Shown: positions 1 to 7,888 of the stretch, in pieces | Numbering within the stretch: position 1 is the stretch's first letter | How the letters are laid out: each line of letters begins with the position of its first letter | IMG/VR virus record: IMGVR_UViG_3300032242_002041 | Coordinates: 1 to 64,000 of that record | DNA length: 64,000 nucleotides | Direction: 5' to 3' (one strand) | Source of the DNA: a virus | The notes under the pieces: model-generated | What the model saw: the letters and a program-made list of their open reading frames with translations, nothing else | Database searches by the model: none | Told to the model about the DNA's origin: nothing | Made by a program: the position numbers and the translations under genes

Positions 1-194
1 CCATTTCCAGATCCGCCAGCACCTACTAGGATACCGCCGGCTGTGTTGCCATCTGACACATAGATAGCATTTGTTATGGGATCATACCAGAGTCGTTGTT
101 CTTGTCCTACATAAGTTGCCGCATTGGCATTATTATCTCTACTGGTAAAGAATCTTTGTATCGCTTGTGGATCGTTTGGAATATTGGCCGACAT
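1..194 (-). CDS. Fibre-like virion protein, N-terminal part only
   Basis: The reading frame begins at ATG 194 and runs off the left edge, so only about 64 residues are visible. The start reads MSANIPNDPQAIQRFF. A later segment, RLWYDPITNAIYVSDG, followed by a Gly-rich stretch, resembles the short N-terminal modules of phage fibres and tropism determinants, where a display such as 'YDPxTNxIxVxDG' is common. It is probably a virion fibre or baseplate-associated protein transcribed with the genes to its right. The C-terminal function cannot be judged from here. Confidence 0.6.
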   Translation of the reverse strand, partial: MSANIPNDPQAIQRFFTSRDNNANAATYVGQEQRLWYDPITNAIYVSDGNTAGGILVGAGGSGN

Positions 195-205
195 TGATCG
201 ACCCC

Positions 206-607
206 TTAATCGTTGACTACATCGTCATTGCTGAGTTCTTGAATTGCGGCTACAGGAACACCAGCCATACGTTTGATCTTGTCCAACAGATCTTCTTCTG
301 TAGTAGGTGCTTCTGCATTTTCATCGCTTGGATCAGCAGGCGGGCCATCGTCATAAACATTTTCTACGCCAACTGCTTTTTTCAATAGCTCTTGTTTTTG
401 TTGTAATGGTGGAAGGAATAGGTCTTTTGGTTCTTTGTCATTGCCACTGGCTGTAACGCCGTTTGGACTAGCGTGTTCTGTGTCAGTATCAGCTACAACT
501 TCCACATCAATAAGTTCAGCTGGATTTTGAATGCGTGGATCCGGTGTGCCGCCTGCTGCGTGTTCTAAATTGTTGGCTAAAGTGCGTAGTATATCAGCAA
601 TTTTCAT
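206..607 (-). CDS. Hypothetical acidic protein (133 aa)
   Basis: I do not recognise a family. The protein starts MKIADILRTLANNLEHAAGG and is then Asp/Glu/Pro-rich and low complexity (around residues 25-110), ending in a short helical-looking segment. It has no transmembrane segment or cysteine pattern. A Shine-Dalgarno-like AAGGAA precedes the ATG, and a GGTAAATA box lies 18 nt upstream, overlapping the stop of the next gene. Its position among probable virion proteins suggests an internal or accessory virion role, which is inference from context only. Confidence 0.65.
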   Translation of the reverse strand: MKIADILRTLANNLEHAAGGTPDPRIQNPAELIDVEVVADTDTEHASPNGVTASGNDKEPKDLFLPPLQQKQELLKKAVGVENVYDDGPPADPSDENAEAPTTEEDLLDKIKRMAGVPVAAIQELSNDDVVND

Positions 608-625
608 AATCTTTTCCTTGTCCTA

Positions 626-633
626 TATTTACC
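626..633 (-). promoter_or_regulatory. Late-promoter-like box GGTAAATA
   Basis: The octamer lies 18 nt before ATG 607, with AAGGAA between box and start. It is a weaker variant of the T4 late consensus TATAAATA and overlaps the stop codon of the upstream gene. Confidence 0.4.
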
Positions 634-1021
634 TTGGATAGCCCTTGAATCCTGTAACAGGACTGCGTGTATCTACGTCTGTGGCTTCTTCACTGGCCAT
701 AGTACCAATTTGAACTGCGTCACTAGGTGGCATGCCCATGGCTCTTAGTGCATCATGAATATAATCAACCACATGCGGATCATAACTTACTACGATTTCG
801 TTTTCGCCAAACACTGATTCTTTACCGTCAAATGGCGGAACTCCATCTTCACGACGTTGTTTAGCACCCTTGGCGCCAGCAATAGCCACACCAAAACGAT
901 ATTGCAAGTACGGGTCTTGATTTTTTAGTGCAGGAATTTTAAATGCACCAGGAAGAGCACGTCCTACGTCTGCGGTAAATGATCCTGTACGACCTTCACC
1001 AATGAACTCTCTGGCTCTCAT
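629..1021 (-). CDS. Putative internal virion protein with T4-type targeting N-terminus
   Basis: This 130-residue protein begins MRAREFIGEGR and ends SPVTGFKGYPR. The beginning resembles T4 internal proteins (MKTYQEFIAEA), where gp21 cuts after the I/L-x-E motif; here the motif is I-G-E with cleavage expected after residue 9. The middle contains a YRFGVAIAGA segment I have seen in uncharacterised aquatic T4-like phage proteins. Its start overlaps the stop of the next gene by 4 nt (ATGA). That neighbour (1018..1401) has the same two ends, so the pair looks like a tandem duplication. The internal-protein role is inferred; the similarity of the N-terminus is seen directly. Confidence 0.65.
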   Translation of the reverse strand: MRAREFIGEGRTGSFTADVGRALPGAFKIPALKNQDPYLQYRFGVAIAGAKGAKQRREDGVPPFDGKESVFGENEIVVSYDPHVVDYIHDALRAMGMPPSDAVQIGTMASEEATDVDTRSPVTGFKGYPR

Positions 1022-1401
1022 CTTGGATAACCTTTGAATCCTTTAACTGGGCTAACTTTGTGTGTTTCTGGGTGCTCGTTACTACGATGGTCTGTGACCA
1101 CATGATGAGCATCTGCGCCAATAGTTTTCATAGCACCGTGAATCATGTTGTCTTCTTCTTTGGTATAGGGATGTGCTGTATTGTATTTTTCAACCCAACT
1201 TGCTGGATCCATTTGGCTCCGTGGAATAGCTTTTTTTGTTTTACCGTCATGCATTGCAGCAGCCATCATCATACGATTCATATGATTGGTGCGATCGTAG
1301 CCTCCGTTATCGCGCATGATATGTGCGCCTGGCATTGAATTGTCGTGGCCGCCTGGAATTTTGCCCTTGCGGTCCTCGGAGATGAACTCACAGGCTCGCA
1401 C
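1018..1401 (-). CDS. Paralogue of the neighbouring putative internal virion protein
   Basis: This 127-residue protein begins MRACEFISEDRKGK and ends SPVKGFKGYPR, matching its neighbour at both ends while the middle differs. The start contains I-S-E at residues 7-9, the form cut by T4-type prohead protease. The middle is rich in His, Met and Asn (for example MNRMMMAAAMHDG) and has a region YTKEEDNMIHGAMKTIGA that aligns in position with the DYIHDALRAMGM helix of the paralogue. The ATGA overlap implies coupled translation. Function is unknown; packaging with the prohead core is an inference. Confidence 0.65.
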   Translation of the reverse strand: MRACEFISEDRKGKIPGGHDNSMPGAHIMRDNGGYDRTNHMNRMMMAAAMHDGKTKKAIPRSQMDPASWVEKYNTAHPYTKEEDNMIHGAMKTIGADAHHVVTDHRSNEHPETHKVSPVKGFKGYPR

Positions 1402-1403
1402 CG

Positions 1404-1697
1404 TTAAACTCCAGAGGAGTTAAAAACGCTGTGTTGTGCTGAACTTTGTGTGCCTAGTGCTTTGGCAGTAAATGTAGTTCCAGCTATGATAAGGTAGTTA
1501 CCAGATCCAACATAAATTTGTTTGACTGTTCCATTAGGAACACCAACTACGTTAGCATACAGATTACCTGCTGGGGCAGCATTACCTAACCCAGTGGCAA
1601 ATACTTGATAGGTAACATCGGCACTTTTAGACTCTATTTCTGCTTTGTCTGTTGTCCACAATACATTACCTGCGGCATTAATAACTTGTACGCTCAT
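1404..1697 (-). CDS. Hypothetical small beta-rich protein (97 aa)
   Basis: No family is recognised. The sequence has alternating hydrophobic and polar residues with many Gly, Ala, Thr and Val, as in small beta-sandwich virion or decoration proteins, and has no cysteines. It starts MSVQVINAAGNVLW and ends QHSVFNSSGV. It sits 2 nt from the next gene, within a tightly packed run of probable virion genes. A structural role is plausible but unproven. Confidence 0.6.
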   Translation of the reverse strand: MSVQVINAAGNVLWTTDKAEIESKSADVTYQVFATGLGNAAPAGNLYANVVGVPNGTVKQIYVGSGNYLIIAGTTFTAKALGTQSSAQHSVFNSSGV

Positions 1698-1702
1698 TTT
1701 GA

Positions 1703-3514
1703 TTAACCTTTATAATTTTTCCAAGTCTTGAACAAGCTACGCTCAAGCTCAACTGACTCTTCCATACTGGCCTGGCGACGTAACTGGCTAGCAACTACAG
1801 GAACGGTTGTTTGACCTGTTGACTTAGGACCATTTAGGCCGCCGCTGTATGTGCGTAGGTTAGGTTCTGCCTCAAGTGTTTCTTTATCTGTAGGCCAATC
1901 TGGATTGTTCAACGTTTCATCTGTGTCGCCGTAGGCTTCTTCAACTGTTTCATCGCAACTGCATGGTGTATTACCACATCCGCAAGATTCAGCGGACTGA
2001 CCGTGTAGACCTGCCATTTTTAACAGGGCGGCCAACTGATCAGCTTCTTCGCCTTCGGCACTAACAGTAATACTCTTACGAGTTTCACCATCTTCACCAG
2101 CGTTCATGTTTACACTGACGTTCATAGTTTCTGTAATCATTGATTCAACACGATTATTAAAACCTTCGTATACACCTTTACCAAACTGCATACCTTTGCC
2201 GGCTTTAGGTGCGGCATTGGCCACAGGTGCTACACTACCGGCTACTGTTGTTTCGTCAACTTTTTCTTCTTTGTCTTTAGAGGCTTTTTTCATAGGTTCT
2301 TTACGATCACCATCTTTATCTAAATCTAAAAAGTCTGGCTTGCCACCTTCCTTAACTTTCTTAGGTAAGCCTTTTTCTTTAGTAGCGGCAAAGTCGTGTG
2401 TGTCACCAGGTTTCATTGACTTGGCAACTTTTTTCAACTCTGGACTTGCGCCTTTGATTTTTTCACCTTTTTGGATAGCGTGTGCCATGCCCATAAACTT
2501 GCGTTGAGCTTTGCTTACGGCTTTTTCTGGAATAACTGTTGTAATCCCTTCTTCACCTGTGTGTTGTTCAACATCACGCTCGTGTGTGCTCAAGATATAA
2601 TCAGTAACACTACTCATCATACCTTTGATCTGTCCAATTTTTTCCTGTACCCACTCTGGCAGGTTCTCATTGCTACGCAAGGCACGCTCGAGTTCTTTTG
2701 CACTACGAACAATAGTATGCAAACTATCTTTGGCCATACCTGTTTCGTCATTATACTCACCTTGCTCGCCAGGATTAACATCCTCACTGCTCATGTTACT
2801 AGGGCGTGTCATCATAACTCCATCGCTATCAAGAGCTTCTTTAGTTTTGGTTTTGCGTTCGCCTTTGTGCTTCCAAGCACCTTTGGTTGTACGCTCTGGA
2901 CCTTTATCCTTGCCTTTTGGACGTCCTTTTTTCTTAGGAGCATCACTCTTAACTTCGTCATCTTTATCTTCTTCATCGTCGTGCTTGCGGGTATATGTTG
3001 TAGCTTTCATTCCGCCTGGCAAGGTGCGTTCTTTTTTATCAAATTTACCTGTGCCTTTTTCTTTTTCACGACTGGCCAACCAAGCATCCATGTCAGCAAA
3101 ACCTTCTTCAATGCTACTTGTATCTGTAAATTCTTTTCCACCTACTTTGAACTTGCCGCCCTTTGGTGTCTTTGCTAGTGCGCCAGTAAATGCATTACCT
3201 TCGTCAGTCATGCCAGTGCTTTCTTTAGGATGACGTAACTTATTCAATACCGCACCGGCAACACGCTCACCAGCCTCTTTACTGCCATAACGTTCGGCAG
3301 CACCTTTGGCAATCTTGCTAAAGTTCTTGCCAGGCTTGCCTAAATCTTTACCAGCACGGCCGGCCTTGGCACTGTAACCTGCTTCGGCTACTTCCAACGA
3401 TTCAGCTAATCTACTTTTAGGTGCAACAGCTTTTGCTTGTTCTGCAATATGTTGAGCATCTTGTTTATCAGCCAATGCGGCCAATCTCTTGTTTAGGTCA
3501 TGGAAAAATGTCAT
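1703..3514 (-). CDS. Large charged virion-associated protein with DUF3008-like region
   Basis: The protein is 603 residues and strongly charged. Around residues 190-225 is a Lys/Arg-rich segment (KKKGRPKGKDKGPERTTKG). Residues about 333-390 resemble DUF3008: KAQRKFMGMAHAIQKGE then FAATKEKGLP. A Ca-binding-loop-like DLDKDGDRKEPM follows. The C-terminal region has a Cys cluster (CGCGNTPCSCD) and a GGLNGPKSTGQTTVPVV segment that I associate with uncharacterised cyanophage virion proteins. Near the N-terminus there are two I/L-A-E sites (HIAE and RLAE) that could be cut by prohead protease. Its function is unknown; it may be a DNA-packaged or core-associated protein. Confidence 0.7.
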   Translation of the reverse strand: MTFFHDLNKRLAALADKQDAQHIAEQAKAVAPKSRLAESLEVAEAGYSAKAGRAGKDLGKPGKNFSKIAKGAAERYGSKEAGERVAGAVLNKLRHPKESTGMTDEGNAFTGALAKTPKGGKFKVGGKEFTDTSSIEEGFADMDAWLASREKEKGTGKFDKKERTLPGGMKATTYTRKHDDEEDKDDEVKSDAPKKKGRPKGKDKGPERTTKGAWKHKGERKTKTKEALDSDGVMMTRPSNMSSEDVNPGEQGEYNDETGMAKDSLHTIVRSAKELERALRSNENLPEWVQEKIGQIKGMMSSVTDYILSTHERDVEQHTGEEGITTVIPEKAVSKAQRKFMGMAHAIQKGEKIKGASPELKKVAKSMKPGDTHDFAATKEKGLPKKVKEGGKPDFLDLDKDGDRKEPMKKASKDKEEKVDETTVAGSVAPVANAAPKAGKGMQFGKGVYEGFNNRVESMITETMNVSVNMNAGEDGETRKSITVSAEGEEADQLAALLKMAGLHGQSAESCGCGNTPCSCDETVEEAYGDTDETLNNPDWPTDKETLEAEPNLRTYSGGLNGPKSTGQTTVPVVASQLRRQASMEESVELERSLFKTWKNYKG

Positions 3515-3518
3515 CGTA

Positions 3519-4127
3519 TTATCCCTTTAGGTTTGCGCCGGTAGCCGGGCGTGGTGGTCTCTTGACCTTGGTCATTGGGCTGTCATTGCCCATTGGTAAA
3601 TCATTTGTAGTTTTTGCAGGCGGTGTCTTGCCACCGGCCACAGTAAAGTCACTGCGATATGCATTCTTTAATACAGCATGCTCATCGTAAGGTGCTGAGT
3701 AATCTTTACTCAAGGCCCGTTGTGCGGCATCGGGTGCAGGATAATCTGTGTCGGTCAACAGGTCTTTATTTTCGTCTTCGACTCGTTTACGTTCACTGTC
3801 CATACCTTCTTCGTGTGGTGTGGTCAACATGATGATACGATTGGGATCCAAGAACAACAGTTGAGCAATCTGCTTGATCTGTGGCTCAATTGCTGGATAA
3901 CGGAACTCTACATCAATGCTGGTTACACTATCGTTGCTGTGCTTAGGAAAGTCAGCTGGGCTCATTTGAACCGGTGTAGTTTTTGGTCGGCTAAACTTGA
4001 CTGTGTCAAACTGTTTGCATTTTTCTTCTAGCGCCTTGACGAAATCAGGTGCTATGTCACCTACAATTTTGATTCTATAGTTGTAGGTTCTTTCGCTTTC
4101 TGCGAGGTATTGTTGAAAATTTTTCAT
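3519..4127 (-). CDS. Conserved T4-like internal/virion protein with targeting N-terminus
   Basis: The 202-residue protein begins MKNFQQYLAESERTY, very close to the T4 internal-protein leader MKTYQEFIAEA, with L-A-E at residues 8-10 where gp21-type protease would cut. The first 120 residues after that look like a compact alpha/beta domain (RIKIVGDIAPDFVKALEEK, then SIDVEFRYPAIEPQI). The C-terminal part is Pro/Lys-rich and probably disordered. A Shine-Dalgarno AGGGA precedes the start, and a CATAAATA box lies 18 nt upstream. It sits directly downstream of gp16. A role inside the capsid is inferred. Confidence 0.7.
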   Translation of the reverse strand: MKNFQQYLAESERTYNYRIKIVGDIAPDFVKALEEKCKQFDTVKFSRPKTTPVQMSPADFPKHSNDSVTSIDVEFRYPAIEPQIKQIAQLLFLDPNRIIMLTTPHEEGMDSERKRVEDENKDLLTDTDYPAPDAAQRALSKDYSAPYDEHAVLKNAYRSDFTVAGGKTPPAKTTNDLPMGNDSPMTKVKRPPRPATGANLKG

Positions 4128-4145
4128 ATTTGTATCCCTATATGA

Positions 4146-4153
4146 TATTTATG
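4146..4153 (-). promoter_or_regulatory. Late promoter box CATAAATA
   Basis: It lies 18 nt upstream of ATG 4127, with AGGGA between the two, and overlaps the stop codon of gp16. It matches the T4 late -10 octamer at seven of eight bases. Confidence 0.55.
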
Positions 4154-4655
4154 CTTTGTCATTGTTTTGGTCTCTTGACATCATCAAGCGTTCCAATAAA
4201 TCATTACGACTTAGTACTTGTCCGTGTGCTGTTTCTACAGCTTCTTCTGGTGCATTTTTAGCCGCATCTTGATCTAACTTTAACTTTTTCATCTGTAGAT
4301 CAACCATTTTTAACTTTTTATTAAGTTTGGCTGTTTTGGCAGTGATTGCATGGCCCAACATGGTGCTGGCCACAGCAAATATTTCACTTGAATAGCGACT
4401 ATCAACCTGCATACCCAAGTTCATTAGATCATCAAATGTTTCTGTGGCTTTAGCTGCCAGGTCATCCATTTCACCGTCGCTAGCATCTAGTCCTCGAACT
4501 GCCGGTAGTGCTAGATCAATTTTGTCAATGGCAAGATCAATATTTGCCATTGTAGTTTTATTTTCTTCTATGGTAGGTGCCGGCGTTTCAACGGGATTTG
4601 TAGTAGTGGGTTCTAGCTGGTCGAATTGAAAAAGTTCTTCTAATTTTTTTGTCAT
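4149..4655 (-). CDS. gp16: Terminase small subunit
   Basis: This 168-residue protein matches T4-like gp16, which forms the ring that recognises DNA and stimulates the packaging motor gp17. Diagnostic features are the start MTKKLEELFQF, the central MNLGMQVDSRYSSEIF segment and the helical run TMLGHAITAKTAKLNKKLK followed by LQMKKLKLDQ. These fit the two-helix oligomerisation core seen in the family. The start codon overlaps the stop of the upstream homing endonuclease (ATGA). A CATAAATA box ends 4 nt before the ATG, leaving no room for a ribosome-binding site. gp17 is not in this window. Confidence 0.85.
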   Translation of the reverse strand: MTKKLEELFQFDQLEPTTTNPVETPAPTIEENKTTMANIDLAIDKIDLALPAVRGLDASDGEMDDLAAKATETFDDLMNLGMQVDSRYSSEIFAVASTMLGHAITAKTAKLNKKLKMVDLQMKKLKLDQDAAKNAPEEAVETAHGQVLSRNDLLERLMMSRDQNNDKA

Positions 4656-5239
4656 AGTGTATTTATGGGTGATTTTTTAGGGTTTAAAATAGTCCATCCT
4701 CTATGATGTTTGAAATGGCCGTTATTCACACCACTCATCTTTGTGTATAGCAACCCTTGTTCTTTGCATCCTTGTTTTAGGCTTTCATATGTGTACTGTA
4801 CACCCTCTGGTGAAATTAGTATAATAGATTTACATGGACCTTTTAATCCAGTGACTCCTTTGTTCCACGGTGCATAGCCTTCTTGTTTAATGCGATCCCA
4901 GCCTGCCTTCATAGCATCAATGTGTTCTATGGGTCTGGGTTTTCCTTTATGCATACCAGGAACCCCGCCACCTTCACCTGTTTCTGGTTTCAAATTGGCC
5001 CAGTCTGGTGAGTCTACTACATTCCAGAGTTTGCTGTAGTATTCTCCTCGAGTTTGTATTTCATTATGATTTGCTGTTTCAAACAAAACTTCAGTGTTTA
5101 CATCATTGCCGTGTTTTTTAAGATGGGCGATCCATCTTACTCCAGAACCCTTATATTTGTAGGGATTTTTGCGTGTAAAACCAAGATATTTTATATTTGT
5201 TGTTTTATGAGTTTTTTTATAAAGATAATATGTTGTCAT
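4652..5239 (-). CDS. GIY-YIG homing endonuclease
   Basis: The 195-residue protein starts MTTYYLYKKTHKTTNIKYLG, a GIY-YIG-type beginning in which YYLY and KYLG stand for the two name motifs. It goes on with a KYKGSG core and ends with a NUMOD-like DNA-binding region (ITLISPEG-type segment, LKQGCKEQG and HHRGWTIL). Such free-standing enzymes spread by cutting genomes that lack them. It is inserted directly before gp16, and its last codons contain the CATAAATA box and the ATGA overlap with gp16. An ACTAAATA box sits exactly 5 nt before its own ATG and no Shine-Dalgarno is visible. Confidence 0.8.
   Translation of the reverse strand: MTTYYLYKKTHKTTNIKYLGFTRKNPYKYKGSGVRWIAHLKKHGNDVNTEVLFETANHNEIQTRGEYYSKLWNVVDSPDWANLKPETGEGGGVPGMHKGKPRPIEHIDAMKAGWDRIKQEGYAPWNKGVTGLKGPCKSIILISPEGVQYTYESLKQGCKEQGLLYTKMSGVNNGHFKHHRGWTILNPKKSPINTL
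4660..4667 (-). promoter_or_regulatory. Late promoter box CATAAATA, 4 nt from gp16 ATG
   Basis: The box lies within the last codons of the homing endonuclease and ends 4 nt before the gp16 start. If used as in T4, transcription would begin at about the start codon. Confidence 0.5.
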
Positions 5240-5244
5240 ACAAC

Positions 5245-5252
5245 TATTTAGT
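5245..5252 (-). promoter_or_regulatory. Late-promoter-like box ACTAAATA, 5 nt from ATG
   Basis: Exactly 5 nt separate the box from ATG 5239 and no Shine-Dalgarno is present, so a leaderless mRNA is predicted for the homing endonuclease. Confidence 0.45.
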
Positions 5253-5267
5253 ATGACTTTGCATAAT

Positions 5268-5699
5268 TTACTTTTTACCGTTACGGAAAATATCGTCTTC
5301 GGTAATTACTCGGAAGGTTAATCCATTGCGCTGGCACCATTTTTGAGCACTCGACCACTTGGCATAGTTTACTGCTACAATAGCACGATCGCGATCCGTT
5401 GCTTTGCTTTCAATCAGGCTTTGTTTTTTTGGTTTGATTTCAATTAGTTCAGCTCGGGTAGTGTTATCGGGGCCACGATAAGTCACTAGAAAATCTGGAA
5501 TATACATGCTGGGCTTACCGGTCAAAGGATTACGATAAGGTATTGCAATACTTTCGCTGGCCCACTGTAGAATATTATCGTTTGAATCTAAGAACATCAT
5601 AAAAGTAAGTTCCCAGCCTGACCGATAACGGGGTGTTCCTTTACCCACATATTTGGCAGTATTTTTTACAGTGTAGGCGCCTTGACGAAAATTAGGCAC
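5268..5699 (-). CDS. gp4: Head completion protein, TnsA-like nuclease fold
   Basis: The 143-residue protein corresponds to T4 gp4 (gp50), required to finish filled heads before tail joining. The segments RYRSGWELTFMMFLD, ILQWASESIAIPY, MYIPDFLVTY and LIEIKPKKQ give the E...D...ExK arrangement of the TnsA/restriction-like nuclease fold. The start codon is GTG (5697-5699), with AGGATTT about 8 nt upstream. It is followed on the left by the homing endonuclease after a short gap. Assignment is from motif order and length. Confidence 0.85.
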   Translation of the reverse strand: MPNFRQGAYTVKNTAKYVGKGTPRYRSGWELTFMMFLDSNDNILQWASESIAIPYRNPLTGKPSMYIPDFLVTYRGPDNTTRAELIEIKPKKQSLIESKATDRDRAIVAVNYAKWSSAQKWCQRNGLTFRVITEDDIFRNGKK

Positions 5700-5702
5700 G
5701 GC

Positions 5703-6062
5703 TTAAATCCTAATGTTGTGAGCTACGTAATAGTTGGGCTGTGTAGGTACATTAAGGCCTAACAAGGTACTTCTACTACGAATACCATTTAGATAGTAGG
5801 CCAAGGTCAATGTAATTTGTGGAGCAGCTTGTCCTTGAAACTGTTGTAGTAATGTCATTGCAGGAATGTTGGTTGCATGGCTGATACGGAATACTGCCAC
5901 AGTCATATTGCCCGCGGCTTCTCTAGAACCAAATACTGATTTAAAATAACTCAAGATTGCATCATAGGCATCCACTGGCACTTGTTGTTGATAGCCATAG
6001 AATCGATCAAATATTTGAACAGTTTGATCTATACTGCGATTAGGTACGTTTACTGAAGCCAC
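5703..6062 (-). CDS. Conserved small T4-like virion protein (119 aa)
   Basis: The start codon is GTG, giving MASVNVPNRSIDQTVQIFD. The protein looks mainly helical in its first half and contains HATNIPAMTLLQQFQ. Related small proteins sit beside gp4 and tail genes in aquatic T4-like phages, as far as I recall, without a firm function. It lies 2-3 nt from its neighbours on both sides, between the tube-like protein and gp4, so a tail or head-completion role is likely from context. Confidence 0.65.
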   Translation of the reverse strand: MASVNVPNRSIDQTVQIFDRFYGYQQQVPVDAYDAILSYFKSVFGSREAAGNMTVAVFRISHATNIPAMTLLQQFQGQAAPQITLTLAYYLNGIRSRSTLLGLNVPTQPNYYVAHNIRI

Positions 6063-6064
6063 AA

Positions 6065-7258
6065 TTATCCTTCACCGTACGCACTGGCATCTGCGGCATT
6101 TACGGTACCATCAGCATTGTAACTGGCAGTTATCGGATTAGGTGGTGCTGGAAACAAGAATCCACCAACTGCCCCAGCAGCTTGTCGTGCAGCATCTATA
6201 CTTCCACCAGCCAATGCTGGAGCCAAATTTTGTAGTATGTTTTGTGTATACGCACCAGATCCTGCCAGTGCAGCACCTGCAAATGCTGACGCAGTTGGAA
6301 CCAGACCTTGACCAACTGCCCCGATGACATTTTGTAAAGTGTTGTTGCCCTGAGCCAGTGCTTGTAAATCTTGTTTGGACCCAGCTGGAATATAAGTGCT
6401 GCCCGAAGGGGCTATTGGACTCTTTTCGGTATCGTAGTGTGCTGGGTCAGCAAAATTAGTAACCTGTTCGCTTGGTGTATCGCCGCCAATGTTTCCAGAA
6501 AAATATTTTACAGCTTCGTAACGTATGCTCATGGTATGTGTTACTATTCCGTTGCCCTGAGCATAGTCATAGGTATCATGCGTCCATTCACTTATCAGTG
6601 GATTAATCATGGTATACTGGGCATAGGTCTTTTGTGACAGACCGTAGATGGTAATGTCGCGGAAGAATGGTTCAACTCCGCTGGCAGGTCCAGTCAACAG
6701 GGCCGATGATAAACTTTGTAATGAAGGGTTTGTGTATCCTTGACCGCTGAGGCCCCAGTGTTGAACTGTTCGAACTGGGTTATAGATGTCGTTAGAGGGA
6801 TAACTAAATCCACTCATTAAGGTATCAATTTGCCCCAGGGTTCCTGATTGATTAGGAGTATTACCATAGGCATAGATTGGATCACTGTAGTAGTATTGAT
6901 AATATTGGTACCACATGTTGCGTATAAGATCGCTGTTGTCATCGTTAAATACTATCTGTGCTGGATTGTAATTGATTTTTTTCTGAATCAGTCGTTTTCT
7001 ATTGTACTGATTCATTGCGTCTACTTCAATTTGATAGCTGGGCAACTGTGCAGTTTTGACCATAAGACTAATCACACTTGATTTGCCGCCAGAAATTAAA
7101 TTTGATACCGCTGGTATATTGGTGTTTAAATTAAAATAAACATGAAATAGATACTTGTTTCTGGGAAGATATTGATAGCTTCCGCCACTTACAAAAGTTT
7201 TAGAGGCGTGTGTATAATCTCTTAACCCTTGTCCAGGCGGAAATGGTTGTAACGACAT
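6065..7258 (-). CDS. Tail-tube-family protein, possibly gp54-like tube initiator
   Basis: The 397-residue protein has a domain of the gp19 fold near its start: RNKYLFHVYFNLN, VKTAQLPSYQIEV, KINYNPAQIVFNDD and a final IRYEAVKYFSG strand match the order of segments in tube proteins. It is about twice the size of gp19 and carries an Ala/Gly-rich C-terminal tail (around residues 290-397). In T4, gp48 and gp54 are larger tube-like proteins that start the tube on the baseplate; this may be the equivalent. It could also be a second tube or baseplate protein. It lies 6 nt downstream of gp19. Confidence 0.65.
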   Translation of the reverse strand: MSLQPFPPGQGLRDYTHASKTFVSGGSYQYLPRNKYLFHVYFNLNTNIPAVSNLISGGKSSVISLMVKTAQLPSYQIEVDAMNQYNRKRLIQKKINYNPAQIVFNDDNSDLIRNMWYQYYQYYYSDPIYAYGNTPNQSGTLGQIDTLMSGFSYPSNDIYNPVRTVQHWGLSGQGYTNPSLQSLSSALLTGPASGVEPFFRDITIYGLSQKTYAQYTMINPLISEWTHDTYDYAQGNGIVTHTMSIRYEAVKYFSGNIGGDTPSEQVTNFADPAHYDTEKSPIAPSGSTYIPAGSKQDLQALAQGNNTLQNVIGAVGQGLVPTASAFAGAALAGSGAYTQNILQNLAPALAGGSIDAARQAAGAVGGFLFPAPPNPITASYNADGTVNAADASAYGEG

Positions 7259-7264
7259 TGGCTA

Positions 7265-7888
7265 TTAGTTTGGATTTGATACGCCAGTTGCTGTGCCAGG
7301 TTTTTCTGTAGTCTCAATTTGAGAAGCATTGTCAAATCTAATAGTCATACTAACTGACATTGGCTCATTGGTGCCATAGTTAGCATCGTTATAGTTAACA
7401 GTTTGTAGATAGCAACCATACATTTCCCATGTTTCAAGAACAATCGGAACATTGGTGCCGTTGCCGCCATCTAAGACCTGGAATGTTGTTTGAAACTTAT
7501 AATTAATACCAGAAGCAGCACTTGACATTTCCGCAAAATCTAATTGTTTCTGTAACTGACTACCAATTACTCTTGAAATATTGCCGCCTGCATCGTCACG
7601 AACTTGGCAGGTAATATCTTGCCAGCTGTATTTGCCTGCAATTTTTACTGTACTGTTGTAAACAGGCAAATCAATGTTCTCAAACTGAACTTGCGGACGA
7701 GTAAAGTCCATTACTTGTCTGGTTACTTCTAATGTTTCACCAGGTCCGTAAGTTCCTATTCCTTGAAATTGAACGCGAAAGCGATATTTTAGCTTTGGCA
7801 TCAAGAGGGTTTGATTTCCAAGGCTTGAATCGCTTCCTGGTAACCCACCGGTGTAAACTGACATTTTTTGTAGTGATGCTGTTGGCAT
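7265..7888 (-). CDS. gp19: Tail tube protein
   Basis: The 207-residue protein follows gp18 directly, as in T4, and shows the tube-protein pattern: KLKYRFRVQFQGIG, VTRQVMDFTRPQVQFE, YSWQDITCQVRDD and a final MSVSMTIRFDNA strand. Stacked hexamers form the channel through which DNA passes. Its length is close to the usual 160-210. It is preceded by AGGA and a CATAAATA box 21 nt upstream, so it is likely transcribed late on its own as well as with gp18. Confidence 0.88.
   Translation of the reverse strand: MPTASLQKMSVYTGGLPGSDSSLGNQTLLMPKLKYRFRVQFQGIGTYGPGETLEVTRQVMDFTRPQVQFENIDLPVYNSTVKIAGKYSWQDITCQVRDDAGGNISRVIGSQLQKQLDFAEMSSAASGINYKFQTTFQVLDGGNGTNVPIVLETWEMYGCYLQTVNYNDANYGTNEPMSVSMTIRFDNASQIETTEKPGTATGVSNPN

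Noticed and set aside
2471-3233. Hydrophobic and Phe/Cys-rich plus-strand frames
   Set aside because: They are shadows of Lys-rich coding in 1703..3514 on the other strand.
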